From: Nocardia sp. NBC_00565
Lineage (GTDB): Bacteria; Actinomycetota; Actinomycetes; Mycobacteriales; Mycobacteriaceae
Direction: 5' to 3'
Length of the DNA: 64,000 bases
Assembly: GCF_036345915.1 (NCBI RefSeq)
Contig: NZ_CP107785.1
Coordinates: forward strand, 2,976,001 to 3,040,000
Under the pieces are notes generated by a model. The model did no database searches. It saw only the letters and a program-made list of their open reading frames with translations, and had not been told where the DNA came from. How positions within the stretch are numbered: the first letter of the stretch is position 1; every line of letters starts with the position of its first letter. Shown here piece by piece: positions 41,797-50,468 of this stretch. The translations under genes were made by a program, and so were the position numbers.

Positions 41797-43014
41797 TCAG
41801 CGGTAGGCCGGTCCGATGACGCCGCGCACGCGCAGCAGGGAGATCTCGTCATCGGAGAGTCCGAATTCGGCGAGCACCTCTGCGGTGTGCTGGCCGAGCG
41901 CGGGCACCGCGCCCATGGGCGGGTCGAAACCGGCGATGATCGGCGGCGGCAGCAGCGACGGGATCGGGCCCGCCGGCGTGTCGATACGACGCCAGCGATC
42001 CCGATCGGTCAACTGCGGATGCACGATCACCTCGCTGGGCAAGTTGTAGCGGGCATTGCCGATACCGGCCGCATCCGCGGCCTTCTGCACATGGGCCAGA
42101 TCATGGTGCGCGCACCAGGCGCCGACCTCGGCCTCGAGCACGTCGCGATGGCGAACCCGATCGGGATTGGTCCGGAACCGCGCGTCCTCGGCCAGGTCCG
42201 GACGCCCGAGCAGTGCACGCGCGAACCGTTGCCATTCGGCGTCGTTCGTCGTGCCGAGCACCACGGTCTGCCCGTCGGCGGTCCGATAAGCGCCGTAGGG
42301 CGCCACCGCGGGCGAACTCATGCCCAACGGCTGCTGGTCCACCCCGGAGTGCCGGGTATAGGTGAGTTGGTACCCCATCACGTCGGCCATGGTGTCGAAC
42401 AGGCTCACGCTGACGGCCGCACCACCGGTACCGCGCTGCCCGCGTGCGTACAGCAGCGCCACGATCGACACCGCGGCGGACAAACCGGTGCTGACATCGG
42501 CCACCGGCGGCCCGGGTTTCGCCGGTGCGCCCGGCTCGCCGGTGACCGCGCATACTCCCGATTCCGCTTGCGCGAGTAGGTCGTACGCGCGTTTACCCGA
42601 CAGCGGCCCGCCCGCGCCGAACCCATCGATCTCCACCGCGATCAGATCGGGATGACGCTCGGCCAGATCGGCCGGCGCGAGGCCGAGCCGGGTGGTGGCG
42701 CCGGGCGCGAGATTGGACACCAGCACGTCGGCGCGCTCGAGCAGCCGGTGCAGCACCTCCAGTCCGGCAGTCGATTTCAGATCCAGAGTCACCGATTCCT
42801 TGCCTCGGTTACACCACACGAAGTGCGCCGCGAGGCCATTGACCACATCGTCGTAATGCCGGGCGAAATCGCCGCCGCTCGGGTTCTCCACCTTGATCAC
42901 CCGGGCCCCCAGATCGGCGAGCGTTCGGGTGCACATCGGCGCCGACACCGCCTGCTCCAAGGTCACCACGGTGACACCCGCCAGCGGTGCGCCCACCGGC
43001 GCCTGCTCGGCCAT
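41797..43014 (-). CDS. CaiB/BaiF class III CoA-transferase
   Basis: A 405-residue transferase that moves CoA between acids. N-terminal VTVVTLEQAVSAPMCTRTLA and LGARVIKVENPSGGDFAR are typical, the catalytic Asp is Asp173 in PPVADVSTGLSAA, and the G-rich loop is DGFGAGGPLSGK. It may activate a pathway acid using a product CoA ester, or serve as a racemase-type relative (alpha-methylacyl-CoA racemase is in this family). ATG 43014 overlaps the SDR stop by one base (TGATG), so it is coupled to the SDR. Confidence 0.88.
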   Translation of the reverse strand: MAEQAPVGAPLAGVTVVTLEQAVSAPMCTRTLADLGARVIKVENPSGGDFARHYDDVVNGLAAHFVWCNRGKESVTLDLKSTAGLEVLHRLLERADVLVSNLAPGATTRLGLAPADLAERHPDLIAVEIDGFGAGGPLSGKRAYDLLAQAESGVCAVTGEPGAPAKPGPPVADVSTGLSAAVSIVALLYARGQRGTGGAAVSVSLFDTMADVMGYQLTYTRHSGVDQQPLGMSSPAVAPYGAYRTADGQTVVLGTTNDAEWQRFARALLGRPDLAEDARFRTNPDRVRHRDVLEAEVGAWCAHHDLAHVQKAADAAGIGNARYNLPSEVIVHPQLTDRDRWRRIDTPAGPIPSLLPPPIIAGFDPPMGAVPALGQHTAEVLAEFGLSDDEISLLRVRGVIGPAYR

Positions 43015-43781
43015 CACATCACCATGCCGCCGTCCACCGGCAGCACCTGCCCGGTGACGAAGGAGGACGCGTCCGAGGCCAGGAAGACGAACGCGCCGGC
43101 GATCTCCGCCGGTTCCGCCCACCGCCGCAACGGAATTCGGGCCAGCATCTGGGCGGCGAATTTCTCGTCGGTGCGAATGGTGTTCGTCATCGGGGTCGCC
43201 GCCAGCGGCGCGAGCGCGTTCACCAGGATGTTCTTGCGCGCCAGTTCGCGGGCGAGGGATTTCGTCACGCCGATGATGCCCGCCTTGGCCGCGGAGTAGT
43301 TCACCTGGCCAAGGGTGCCGACGATGCCTGCCGAGGAGGTCACGTTGATGATCCGCCCGGTGCCATCGGTCGCCAGCTTCGGCAGCGCGGCCTGCGAACA
43401 GGTGAACGTGCCCATCAGATGGATGTCGATCAGCCGCCGGATCGAATCCTCGGTCGTATCGGCGAACATCGCCGGATCGGTCACCCCGGCGTTGTTCACC
43501 AGAATGTGCAGGGTGCCATCACCCAGCTCCGCCGCCGCGGCGACCGCGGCATCGGCCGCCGCGCGATCACGCACGTCCAATGCCGCCGAGCCGGCGGTGC
43601 CGCCTTCGGCGGTGATCTTCTCGGCGACGTCCGCGGCGGCCGCGCCGTCGACATCGGTCACCAGCACCGCCGCACCCGCGGCGGCGTAGGCCCGTGCGAC
43701 AGCCGAGCCGATACCGCCCGCGGCGCCGGTGACCAGCGCCGAGCGGCCGGTCAGGTCGAAATATCGATTCTCGATAGCCAT
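43014..43781 (-). CDS. SDR family oxidoreductase
   Basis: A 255-residue SDR. Features are VTGAAGGIGSAVAR, VLVTDVDGAAAAD (NAD type), NNAGVTDPAMF, NVTSSAGIVGTLGQ, catalytic YSAAK, and end VLPVDGGMVM. It likely oxidises a 3-hydroxyacyl-CoA or ring alcohol. Its ATG directly follows the ACAD stop (TGAATG) and its stop overlaps the CoA-transferase start, so the three genes are translated as a block. Confidence 0.9.
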   Translation of the reverse strand: MAIENRYFDLTGRSALVTGAAGGIGSAVARAYAAAGAAVLVTDVDGAAAADVAEKITAEGGTAGSAALDVRDRAAADAAVAAAAELGDGTLHILVNNAGVTDPAMFADTTEDSIRRLIDIHLMGTFTCSQAALPKLATDGTGRIINVTSSAGIVGTLGQVNYSAAKAGIIGVTKSLARELARKNILVNALAPLAATPMTNTIRTDEKFAAQMLARIPLRRWAEPAEIAGAFVFLASDASSFVTGQVLPVDGGMVM

Positions 43782-44948
43782 TCAGTAGCTCCTCGGCATT
43801 CCCAGCGTGTGTGATCCCAGGTAGTTCAGGATCATTTCTTGACTGATCGGCGCGATCTTCATCACCCGCGCCTCTCGGAAATAGCGGGCGACGTTGTATT
43901 CCTCGGCGTAGCCCATACCGCCGTGTGTCTGCAGTGCGCGGTCGGCCGCGGTGAATCCGGCGTCCGCGCACAGATATTTGGCGGTATTCGCCTCGCGCCC
44001 GCACGGCTTGCCGTTGTCATAGAGCCAGGTGGCCTTGCGCAATATCAGTTCCGCCGCGTCCAAATGGGTCAGCGAATCCGCGAGCGGGAACTGGATGGCC
44101 TGGTTCATGCCGATCGGCCGGCCGAACACGACCCGCTGGTTGGCGTATTTCACGGCCTTGTCCAATGCCACCCGGCCCAGGCCGAGGGCCTCGGCGGCGA
44201 TCAACATCCGCTCGGGGTTCAGGCCATCGAGCAGGTATTGGAATCCCCTGCCCTCCGCACCGACTCGATCGGCGACCGGCACGCGCAGATCGTCGATGAA
44301 CAATTCGTTCGAGGTGACCGCGTTGCGGCCCATCTTGGCGATCGGCCGGATATCGACCCGGCTGCGATCCAGGTCGGTGAGGAACAGCGTCATACCGTCG
44401 GTCTTCTTACCGACCTCGTCATAACTCTGGGTACGGGTCAGCAGCAGAATCTTCTCCGACTCCATGGCCTTGGAGATCCACACCTTGCGCCCGTTCACCA
44501 CATAGTGGTCGCCGTCGCGTTTGGCGAATGTCGTGATGCGCGTGGTGTCCAGCCCCGCGCCCGGCTCGGTGACCCCGAAACAGACATGCAGATCGCCTGC
44601 CGCGATACGCGGCAAGGTCCGGCGCTTGAGTTCCTCGGAGCCGTGCACCACGACCGGATGCATACCGAAGATCGATATATGGATCGAGCTGGCGGCATTC
44701 ATCCCGCCGCCGGACCGCGACACCTCCTCGAGCAGCAGCGACGCCTCGGTGATGCCGAGACCATGGCCGCCGTACGCCTCCGGAATGGTGATGCCCAGCC
44801 AACCGCCGCCGGCTATCGCCTGGTAGAACTCCGTCGGGAATTCATGTGCCTGATCCTTGTGCATCCAATACTGGTCATCGAACCGCTTCACCAGTTCGGC
44901 GACCGATTTGCGAATCAGTTGCTGATCCTCGCTGAGTTCGAAATTCAT
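43782..44948 (-). CDS. Acyl-CoA dehydrogenase
   Basis: A 388-residue FAD-dependent dehydrogenase. Features are FGVTEPGAGLDTTRI, VNGRKVWISKAMES, ANQRVVFGRPIGMNQAIQF and LQTHGGMGYAEEYNVAR. Where many members have YEGTSQI it reads KIAPISQEM, so the usual Glu is absent; LLDGLNPERML supplies the alternative Glu as in LCAD/IVD. ATG 44948 (MNFELSEDQQLIRK) is the homology-supported start; a distal ATG nine codons before is possible. First enzyme gene of the coupled minus-strand block. Confidence 0.88.
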   Translation of the reverse strand: MNFELSEDQQLIRKSVAELVKRFDDQYWMHKDQAHEFPTEFYQAIAGGGWLGITIPEAYGGHGLGITEASLLLEEVSRSGGGMNAASSIHISIFGMHPVVVHGSEELKRRTLPRIAAGDLHVCFGVTEPGAGLDTTRITTFAKRDGDHYVVNGRKVWISKAMESEKILLLTRTQSYDEVGKKTDGMTLFLTDLDRSRVDIRPIAKMGRNAVTSNELFIDDLRVPVADRVGAEGRGFQYLLDGLNPERMLIAAEALGLGRVALDKAVKYANQRVVFGRPIGMNQAIQFPLADSLTHLDAAELILRKATWLYDNGKPCGREANTAKYLCADAGFTAADRALQTHGGMGYAEEYNVARYFREARVMKIAPISQEMILNYLGSHTLGMPRSY

Positions 44949-45086
44949 GCCCGCGGACACATCCACTCCTTTCACCGGAAAGATTCATCGACCGCACGCG
45001 CCCGCGAGCGGATGCTGATGTCGTGGTCGGCCACCGACGCGCGCAGCGCATCGAGTTGATGTCGTCGCGCCGCACTCGGCAACTCG

Positions 45087-45395
45087 TCAATCCGAGGCCG
45101 GCAGCGCCTTGGCGGCCTTGATCGTCATCGGCACGCCGTCGCAGCTCAGCTCCCCCGCACCGGCGGCGGTGCACAGCACCTCGACCGTCTCACTCGCGTC
45201 GACATAACGCTTGCCGAGCACCGTGACCGTCGACCCGTTCGCCGCGACCGGCGTGGCGGTGGCCGCGGGAACCATCGGGCTCCCACCGCAGGCGAGCACC
45301 GGTGCGGCGTCGGCCGGGATCCGGATCACCACCACCCGAGTGCTGCACACGGTGCTGGCGAGCTGGTCACCCGGACGCGGGGGTGCTGTCGTCAT
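45087..45395 (-). CDS. Small conserved hypothetical protein, first gene of the minus-strand operon
   Basis: A 102-residue protein, unrecognised by function. It begins MTTAPPRPGDQLASTVCSTR and appears beta-rich, with CGGSPMVPA, VTVLGKRYVDASETVEVLCT and GELSCDGVPM; the four cysteines could bind metal or form disulfides, but no signal peptide is present. I recall similar small proteins beside acyl-CoA catabolic genes in other actinobacteria. It is the gene nearest the operator region at 45.43 kb and probably heads the operon that continues to 38624. Confidence 0.7.
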   Translation of the reverse strand: MTTAPPRPGDQLASTVCSTRVVVIRIPADAAPVLACGGSPMVPAATATPVAANGSTVTVLGKRYVDASETVEVLCTAAGAGELSCDGVPMTIKAAKALPASD

Positions 45396-45426
45396 GATGA
45401 ATCTCCGTTCCTGGCTCTCACTGATT

Positions 45427-45453
45427 GAAAACTAGCTTCTCATTTGAAGAGAA
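45427..45453. promoter_or_regulatory. GAGAAT-type operator for the minus-strand operon
   Basis: Two overlapping symmetric readings: GAAAACTAGCTTCTC (45427-45441) and TTCTC-N7-GAGAA (45437-45453), the same double arrangement as at 28.81 kb. It lies 32 bp upstream of the 102-residue protein's start. Confidence 0.6.
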
Positions 45454-45613
45454 TCAATGCTGCACCAGCCTCGAGCCGAGATGCTGAGCCAGCACCTCGG
45501 CAGCGGCGCGCGATCCGACGTCGGCGAGCCCGTCGCCAGCCGGAGAACCGGCCGGTACTCCGGCGCGCGATTGACTATCCGGCCGTCGCGTGGAAATCTT
45601 ACAGTTCAAAAGT

Positions 45614-45628
45614 GAGAATCTAATTCTC
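45614..45628. promoter_or_regulatory. Perfect GAGAAT-N3-ATTCTC operator for the Rieske operon
   Basis: GAGAATCTAATTCTC with perfect 6-bp arms, 20 bp before the ATG at 45649 and just before its GAGAGGAGGG ribosome site. With the site at 45427 it allows one regulator to control both divergent operons. Confidence 0.8.
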
Positions 45629-45648
45629 CAACCCGAGAGGAGGGAACG

Positions 45649-46173
45649 ATGCGTCTACCCCCGCTGCCAGCAGACCAATGGGACGACGAGGTCCAGCGCT
45701 CACTCGCCGGCATCCTCGCCCGCGAGCGGCAGAACCCGGAGGAAGCCGGCAATGTCCTGGCCACACTGGTCCGGCACCCGGCCCTGGCCAAGGCGTTCTT
45801 CGGCCTCGGCGTCCATCTGCTGTTCCGGTCGACGCTGCCGCCGCGCGTGCGCGAACTGACGATCATGCGTGTCGCACACCGACGCGGCTGCACCTACGAG
45901 TGGAACCACCATCTCGAGTTCGCGGCGCAGGCGGGATTGACCGAAGACGACATCGCGTCCATCCAACGCGGCACCGCCCCCGACGAGTTCGACAACCTCG
46001 TGCTCAGTGCCGCCGACGAACTCGACGACAAGTCCAACCTGTCCGACCAGACCTGGGCCGCACTCGGCGAGCGCCTGAACGAGCGCCAGTGCATGGACCT
46101 GGTTTTCACGGTCGGCTGCTACTGCATGTTGGCCATGGCCTTCAACACATTCGGCGTAGAAGTCGAACACTGA
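45649..46173 (+). CDS. Carboxymuconolactone decarboxylase/AhpD-like family protein
   Basis: A 174-residue all-helical protein of the CMD/AhpD family. LPPRVRELTIMRVAHRRGCTYEWNHH carries the conserved segment (split here as LPPRVRELTIMRVAH and RRGCTYEWNHH), with a single Cys where AhpD has CxxC, so peroxidase activity is doubtful; decarboxylase, isomerase or gamma-lactone roles remain possible. It has a strong GAGAGGAGGG ribosome site and heads the plus-strand operon with the Rieske oxygenase 11 bases downstream. Confidence 0.82.
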   Translation: MRLPPLPADQWDDEVQRSLAGILARERQNPEEAGNVLATLVRHPALAKAFFGLGVHLLFRSTLPPRVRELTIMRVAHRRGCTYEWNHHLEFAAQAGLTEDDIASIQRGTAPDEFDNLVLSAADELDDKSNLSDQTWAALGERLNERQCMDLVFTVGCYCMLAMAFNTFGVEVEH

Positions 46174-46184
46174 AAGGTAATCCG

Positions 46185-47456
46185 TTGCCCCACTTCACCA
46201 AACCAGCCGCGGGAAGCTGGACCAAGAACTATCCCGAGCTCGGCACCGAGCCGGTCGACTACACCGACTCGATCGATCCGCAGTTCTACGAAGACGAGCG
46301 CAACGCGATCTTCCGGAAATCCTGGCTCAATGTCGGTCGCGTGGAACGTCTTCCGCGCGGCGGCAGCTATTTCACCCGGGAACTCGCCTGCATCGGCACA
46401 TCGCTGATCATCGTCAAGGGCACCGACGGCGTTGTGCGCGCCTTCCACAACATCTGCCGCCATCGCGGCAACAAGCTGGTGTGGGACGACTACCCGAACG
46501 AGGAGACCGCGGGCACCTGCCGCCAATTCACCTGCAAGTACCACGCCTGGCGCTACAGCCTGGAAGGCGAGGTGAATTTCGTCCAGCAGGAGCACGAGTT
46601 CTTCGACCTCGACAAACAGCAGTACGGACTGAAGTCGGTGCGCTGCGAGGTGTGGGAAGGGTTCATCTTCATCAACCTGGACGAGGATGCCCAGCCGCTC
46701 AACGACTACCTCGGCTCGATGGTCAAGGGCGTCGAGGGTTATCCGTTCCACGAGATGACCGAGGTGTACACCTACCGGGCCGATATCGGCAGCAACTGGA
46801 AACTGTTCATCGACGCCTTCGCCGAGTTCTATCACGCGCCCATCCTGCACATGAAGCAGGCCGTCAAGGATGAGGCCGAAAAGCTGGCCGGGGTCGGCTT
46901 CGAGGCGCTGCACTATCAGTTGGACAGCCCGCACTCGATGGTCTCCTCCTGGGGCGGTATGTCCCCGCCCAAGGACCTGAGCATGGTCAAGCCGATCGAG
47001 CGGGTCCTGCGCAGTGGTCTGTTCGGTCTGTGGGACAAGCCCGATATCGAAGGCCTCGATCAACTGCCGCCCAGCATCAATCCCAGCGGCCACCGGGCAT
47101 GGGGCATCGACGAATTCGAGATCTTCCCGAATATGTCGCTGCTGTTCTGGGAGCCGGGCTGGTTCCTCACCTACCACTACTGGCCGACCGCGGTGAACCG
47201 GCACATCTTCGAGGCGAGCCTGCACTTCGTACCCGCGAAGAACGCCCGCGAGCGGCTCGGCCAGGAACTGGCCGCGGTCACGTTCAAGGAATACGCGCTC
47301 CAGGACGCGAACACGCTGGAGGCGACCCAGACGATGCTGGCCACCCGGGTCGTCTCCGATTTCCCCCTCAACGACCAGGAGATCCTGCTGCGTCACCTGC
47401 ACAAGGTCGCCAAGGACAAAGTCAAGGAGTACCGCGATGCCACTGCTGCCCGCTGA
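46185..47456 (+). CDS. Rieske non-heme iron oxygenase, catalytic subunit
   Basis: A 423-residue ring-hydroxylating-type oxygenase. The Rieske cluster ligands are Cys91-x-His93 (NICRHRGN) and Cys117-xx-His120 (FTCKYHAW). The mononuclear iron site is FIDAFAEFYHAPILH with His217 and His222, the acidic ligand further on, and Asp210 as bridge residue. It would hydroxylate or demethylate an unknown substrate with electrons from a reductase and ferredoxin, none of which is encoded in the window. TTG 46185 with GAAAGG upstream is the only fitting start. It is coupled to a 108-residue protein whose start overlaps its end. Confidence 0.9.
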   Translation: MPHFTKPAAGSWTKNYPELGTEPVDYTDSIDPQFYEDERNAIFRKSWLNVGRVERLPRGGSYFTRELACIGTSLIIVKGTDGVVRAFHNICRHRGNKLVWDDYPNEETAGTCRQFTCKYHAWRYSLEGEVNFVQQEHEFFDLDKQQYGLKSVRCEVWEGFIFINLDEDAQPLNDYLGSMVKGVEGYPFHEMTEVYTYRADIGSNWKLFIDAFAEFYHAPILHMKQAVKDEAEKLAGVGFEALHYQLDSPHSMVSSWGGMSPPKDLSMVKPIERVLRSGLFGLWDKPDIEGLDQLPPSINPSGHRAWGIDEFEIFPNMSLLFWEPGWFLTYHYWPTAVNRHIFEASLHFVPAKNARERLGQELAAVTFKEYALQDANTLEATQTMLATRVVSDFPLNDQEILLRHLHKVAKDKVKEYRDATAAR

Positions 47457-47763
47457 ATTCGCCGACCTGGAACCATTCGCCGACTGGGTGCTGGCCACCG
47501 AGCCGGAGCGGTATGCCAAGCGCCTGGCCTCCTCCATGGCGCAAATGCAGGAGTTCTACGACGCCGCGTTCCCGCGCATCGACGCGGCGATCACCTACTG
47601 CGACAAGTTCCCCTGGGGTGATCTGCCCGACGACGCCCGTGCCCTGTTCCATCTGATGCAGTCGCTGATCAATGTGACCTTCCCGGTGGAGGTGTGGAAG
47701 CAGGCGCGAGTGCCCGACAGTGGCGCCGCCATGGTCGAACTCATCAAGGAGCCGGTGGTCTGA
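47437..47763 (+). CDS. Small conserved protein coupled to the Rieske oxygenase
   Basis: A 108-residue acidic, helical protein, not recognised. It starts MPLLPAEFADLEPFADWVLA and includes AQMQEFYDAAFPRIDAAITY and LFHLMQSLINVTFPVEVW. It has no cofactor motif and is unlike the usual beta subunit of Rieske dioxygenases (which has a cystatin-like fold of about 170 residues). Its start lies 20 bases inside the Rieske gene and it ends 2 bases before the amidohydrolase ATG, so stoichiometric production with the oxygenase is likely. Possibly an accessory subunit; inference from position. Confidence 0.7.
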   Translation: MPLLPAEFADLEPFADWVLATEPERYAKRLASSMAQMQEFYDAAFPRIDAAITYCDKFPWGDLPDDARALFHLMQSLINVTFPVEVWKQARVPDSGAAMVELIKEPVV

Positions 47764-47765
47764 CC

Positions 47766-48977
47766 ATGCTGACGCTGAAGGCCGCCGGACTACTCGATAT
47801 CGACACCGGCGAGATCATCCGACCCGGCATCCTGCGGATCGAGGGCGATCGCATCGTCGGTGTCGGCGGATCACCCGAGGGTGAACTGCTCGACCTCGGT
47901 GACGTGATACTGCTGCCCGGCCTGATGGATATGGAGGTCAACCTCCTGATGGGCGGGCGGGGCGAGACCGGGCTGGCCTCCAGCGTCCAGGACGATCCCG
48001 CGCTGCGCATGCTGCGTGCGGTGGGCAATGCCCGCCGCACGCTGCGGGCGGGGTTCACCACCGTGCGCAATCTCGGGTTGTTCGTCAAGACCGGCGGTTA
48101 CCTACTGGATGTCGCGCTGGGCAAGGCCATCGACGCGGGCTGGATCGACGGTCCGCGGGTCGTGCCTGCCGGCCATGCGATCACCCCGACCGGTGGGCAT
48201 CTGGACCCGACGATGTTCTCGGCGTTCGCACCGCATGTGCTGGACCTGACCGTCGAAGAGGGCATCGCCAACGGCGTCGACGAGGTACGCAAGGCGGTCC
48301 GGTACCAGATCAAACATGGCGCCCAGCTGATCAAGGTGTGCGTCTCGGGCGGGGTCATGTCGATGACCGGCGCGCCCGGTGCCCAACACTATTCGGCCGA
48401 GGAGCTGCGCGCGATCGTGGACGAGGCCCATCGGCGCGGGCTGCGCGTCGCCTCGCACACCCATGGCGCGGATGCCGTGCGGGCGGCGGTCGAGGCCGGG
48501 ATCGACTGTATCGAGCACGGTTTCCTCATCGATGACGACGCGATCGCGCTGATGGTCGAGCGCGGCACGTATCTGGTGCCGACGACTCGGCTGGCCGATG
48601 CCATGGATGTCTCCAAGGCCGCGCCCGAACTCCAGGCCAAGGCCGCCGAAATGTTCCCGCGCGCACGCACTTCGGTGCTGGCCGCCTACAAGGCCGGAGT
48701 GAAGATCGCGGTGGGTACCGATGCCCCCGCGATTCCGCACGGCCGCAACGCCGACGAGCTGGTCGCGCTCGTCGAACGTGGTATGCGCCCGCTGGATGTG
48801 CTGCGGGCCGCGACCGTCACGGCCGCCGAGCTGATCGACGTCACCGACCGCGGCCGACTCGCCGAGGGGCTGCTCGCCGATGTCATCGCGGTAGCCGGCG
48901 ACCCCATAGCGGACATCACCGCAACCCAGCGGGTGCGGTTCGTGATGAAAGGCGGCAAGGTCTTTGTCCAGAACTGA
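47766..48977 (+). CDS. Amidohydrolase family protein lacking the HxH metal motif
   Basis: A 403-residue imidazolonepropionase-like amidohydrolase. The first strand motif, normally PGLIDxHxH, reads LPGLMDMEVNLLMG, so both histidines are replaced (Glu57, Asn59). Later ligand positions remain: Lys in LIKVCVSGG, His in ASHTHGADAV, His in CIEHGFLID and Asp in VGTDAPAIP. It may bind one metal and cleave a lactone, amide or C-C bond by an altered mechanism. It is in the Rieske operon, next to an NTF2-like protein, and so probably acts on the oxygenated product. Confidence 0.83.
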   Translation: MLTLKAAGLLDIDTGEIIRPGILRIEGDRIVGVGGSPEGELLDLGDVILLPGLMDMEVNLLMGGRGETGLASSVQDDPALRMLRAVGNARRTLRAGFTTVRNLGLFVKTGGYLLDVALGKAIDAGWIDGPRVVPAGHAITPTGGHLDPTMFSAFAPHVLDLTVEEGIANGVDEVRKAVRYQIKHGAQLIKVCVSGGVMSMTGAPGAQHYSAEELRAIVDEAHRRGLRVASHTHGADAVRAAVEAGIDCIEHGFLIDDDAIALMVERGTYLVPTTRLADAMDVSKAAPELQAKAAEMFPRARTSVLAAYKAGVKIAVGTDAPAIPHGRNADELVALVERGMRPLDVLRAATVTAAELIDVTDRGRLAEGLLADVIAVAGDPIADITATQRVRFVMKGGKVFVQN

Positions 48978-49380
48978 CGATGTGATCGAACTCGAGCAGC
49001 TGCTCGCGCGCTACGCGGTCACCATCACCAAGGGCGATATCGAGGGGCTGCTCGCGGTCTTCACCCCCGATGGCACCTACAGCGCGTTCGGCGATACCTA
49101 CCCCCTGGCCGAGTTCCCCGATCTGGTCGCGGCCGCCCCGAAAGGGTTGTTCCTCACCGGAACTCCGGCGCTCGAACTCGATGGCGACAGCGCCGGCGGC
49201 ACCCAGCCGCTGTGCTTCATCGACCACGCCACCCACGATATGCGGATCGGCTACTACAGCGATACCTATGCTCGCACCGATGCCGGTTGGCGGCTGCGCA
49301 CCCGGGCGATGACGTTCATCCGCCGCAACGGCGACCACGATTCGGGCCGCCCGCATGCCTTCGAACGACCGAGTGTATGA
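48964..49380 (+). CDS. Nuclear transport factor 2/SnoaL-like protein
   Basis: A 138-residue NTF2-like fold protein: IELEQLLARYAVTITKGDIE (first helices), LLAVFTPDGTYSAFGDTYPL, a beta-bulge region and GYYSDTYARTDAGWRLRTRAM near the end. Members include polyketide cyclases, dehydratases and ketosteroid isomerases; a dehydratase, isomerase or lactonase role on the ring product is plausible. The TTG at 48964 overlaps the amidohydrolase end; GTG 48982 is an alternative start. Its stop overlaps the ACAD start (ATGA). Confidence 0.82.
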   Translation: MSRTDDVIELEQLLARYAVTITKGDIEGLLAVFTPDGTYSAFGDTYPLAEFPDLVAAAPKGLFLTGTPALELDGDSAGGTQPLCFIDHATHDMRIGYYSDTYARTDAGWRLRTRAMTFIRRNGDHDSGRPHAFERPSV

Positions 49381-50465
49381 ATCGCACCGAATTCCGGGCC
49401 GGTCTGCGGACCTGGCTCGACGAGAACAACCTGTCCGTCGGTGTCAGTCACTCCCTCGACGAACAGGTCGCGCAACTGGCCCGGGTCCGCCGAGCCCTGT
49501 ACGACGCGGGCTGGATGCGCTACGGCTGGCCCGCCGAGGTGGGAGGCCTCGGCGGGCCGGCCGTCTTCCGGGCGATCCTTGGTGAAGAGGTCGCCACCCG
49601 GGACCTCGCCGAACCCGGAATCTATTCCATGGTCGAGGTGCTCGCACCGACCATGATCGCCTACGCCCGGCCGGAACTGGCCGCGGATATGGTGCCGCGT
49701 CTGCTGAGCGGCCGCGAACAGTGGTGCCAGGGATTCTCCGAACCCGGCTCCGGCAGCGATCTCGCTTCCCTGACCACCCGGGCCGAGCAGCGCGGCGCGG
49801 ATTGGGTGATATCCGGCCAGAAGGTCTGGACCAGCCTCGCCCAGTTCTCGACGCGGTGCGTGCTGCTCACCCGAACCGCGCCGGGGCATGCGGGGATCAC
49901 CGCGTTCTTCGTGGATATGGACTCCCCCGGTATCACCGTCCGGCCGCTGCGCACGATGCACGGCGTCGACGAATTCGCCGAGGTGTACTTCGACGAGGTG
50001 GTCGTCCCCGCGGACCGGATGCTCGGCCGACCGGGTGACGGCTGGCGGGTCGCGATGGATCTGCTGCCATATGAGCGCTCGACCTGCTTCTGGCACCGGG
50101 TCGCCTATCTGTACACGCGATTGGACGATCTGCTGACCGAGACGTCCATACCGGACGACGCCGAACTCGGCGCCGCCTATCTCGCGCTGCACACCATTCG
50201 CTGCCGGTCCCGGGCCACCCAGCAGCGCCTCGCCGACGGCGCCGAACTCGGTCCGGAGACCTCCATCGACAAGGTCTTACTGGCCACCGCCGAACAGCAA
50301 CTGTTCGACACCGTGCGGGATCTGCTGCCCGGCACACTCGAACTCGACGATGTGCGCTGGCGCACGGAATTCCTGTACTCGCGCGCGGCGACGATCTATG
50401 GCGGCACCGCCGAAATCCAACGCAATATCATCGCGCGCCGACTGCTCGACCTGGGGAAGGAGTGA
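49377..50465 (+). CDS. Acyl-CoA dehydrogenase, large partner of a likely heteromer
   Basis: A 362-residue ACAD. Features are QGFSEPGSGSDLASLTTRA, ISGQKVWTSLAQFSTR, HGVDEFAEVYFDEVVVPADR and AATIYGGTAEIQRNIIARRL, without Glu at the usual end position. The next gene encodes a shorter ACAD-like protein 3 bases on, a pairing known for heterotetrameric ACADs that act on steroid and other bulky CoA esters (FadE pairs). The ATG overlaps the upstream stop (ATGA). It belongs to the Rieske operon. Confidence 0.87.
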   Translation: MNRTEFRAGLRTWLDENNLSVGVSHSLDEQVAQLARVRRALYDAGWMRYGWPAEVGGLGGPAVFRAILGEEVATRDLAEPGIYSMVEVLAPTMIAYARPELAADMVPRLLSGREQWCQGFSEPGSGSDLASLTTRAEQRGADWVISGQKVWTSLAQFSTRCVLLTRTAPGHAGITAFFVDMDSPGITVRPLRTMHGVDEFAEVYFDEVVVPADRMLGRPGDGWRVAMDLLPYERSTCFWHRVAYLYTRLDDLLTETSIPDDAELGAAYLALHTIRCRSRATQQRLADGAELGPETSIDKVLLATAEQQLFDTVRDLLPGTLELDDVRWRTEFLYSRAATIYGGTAEIQRNIIARRLLDLGKE

Positions 50466-50468
50466 GCC

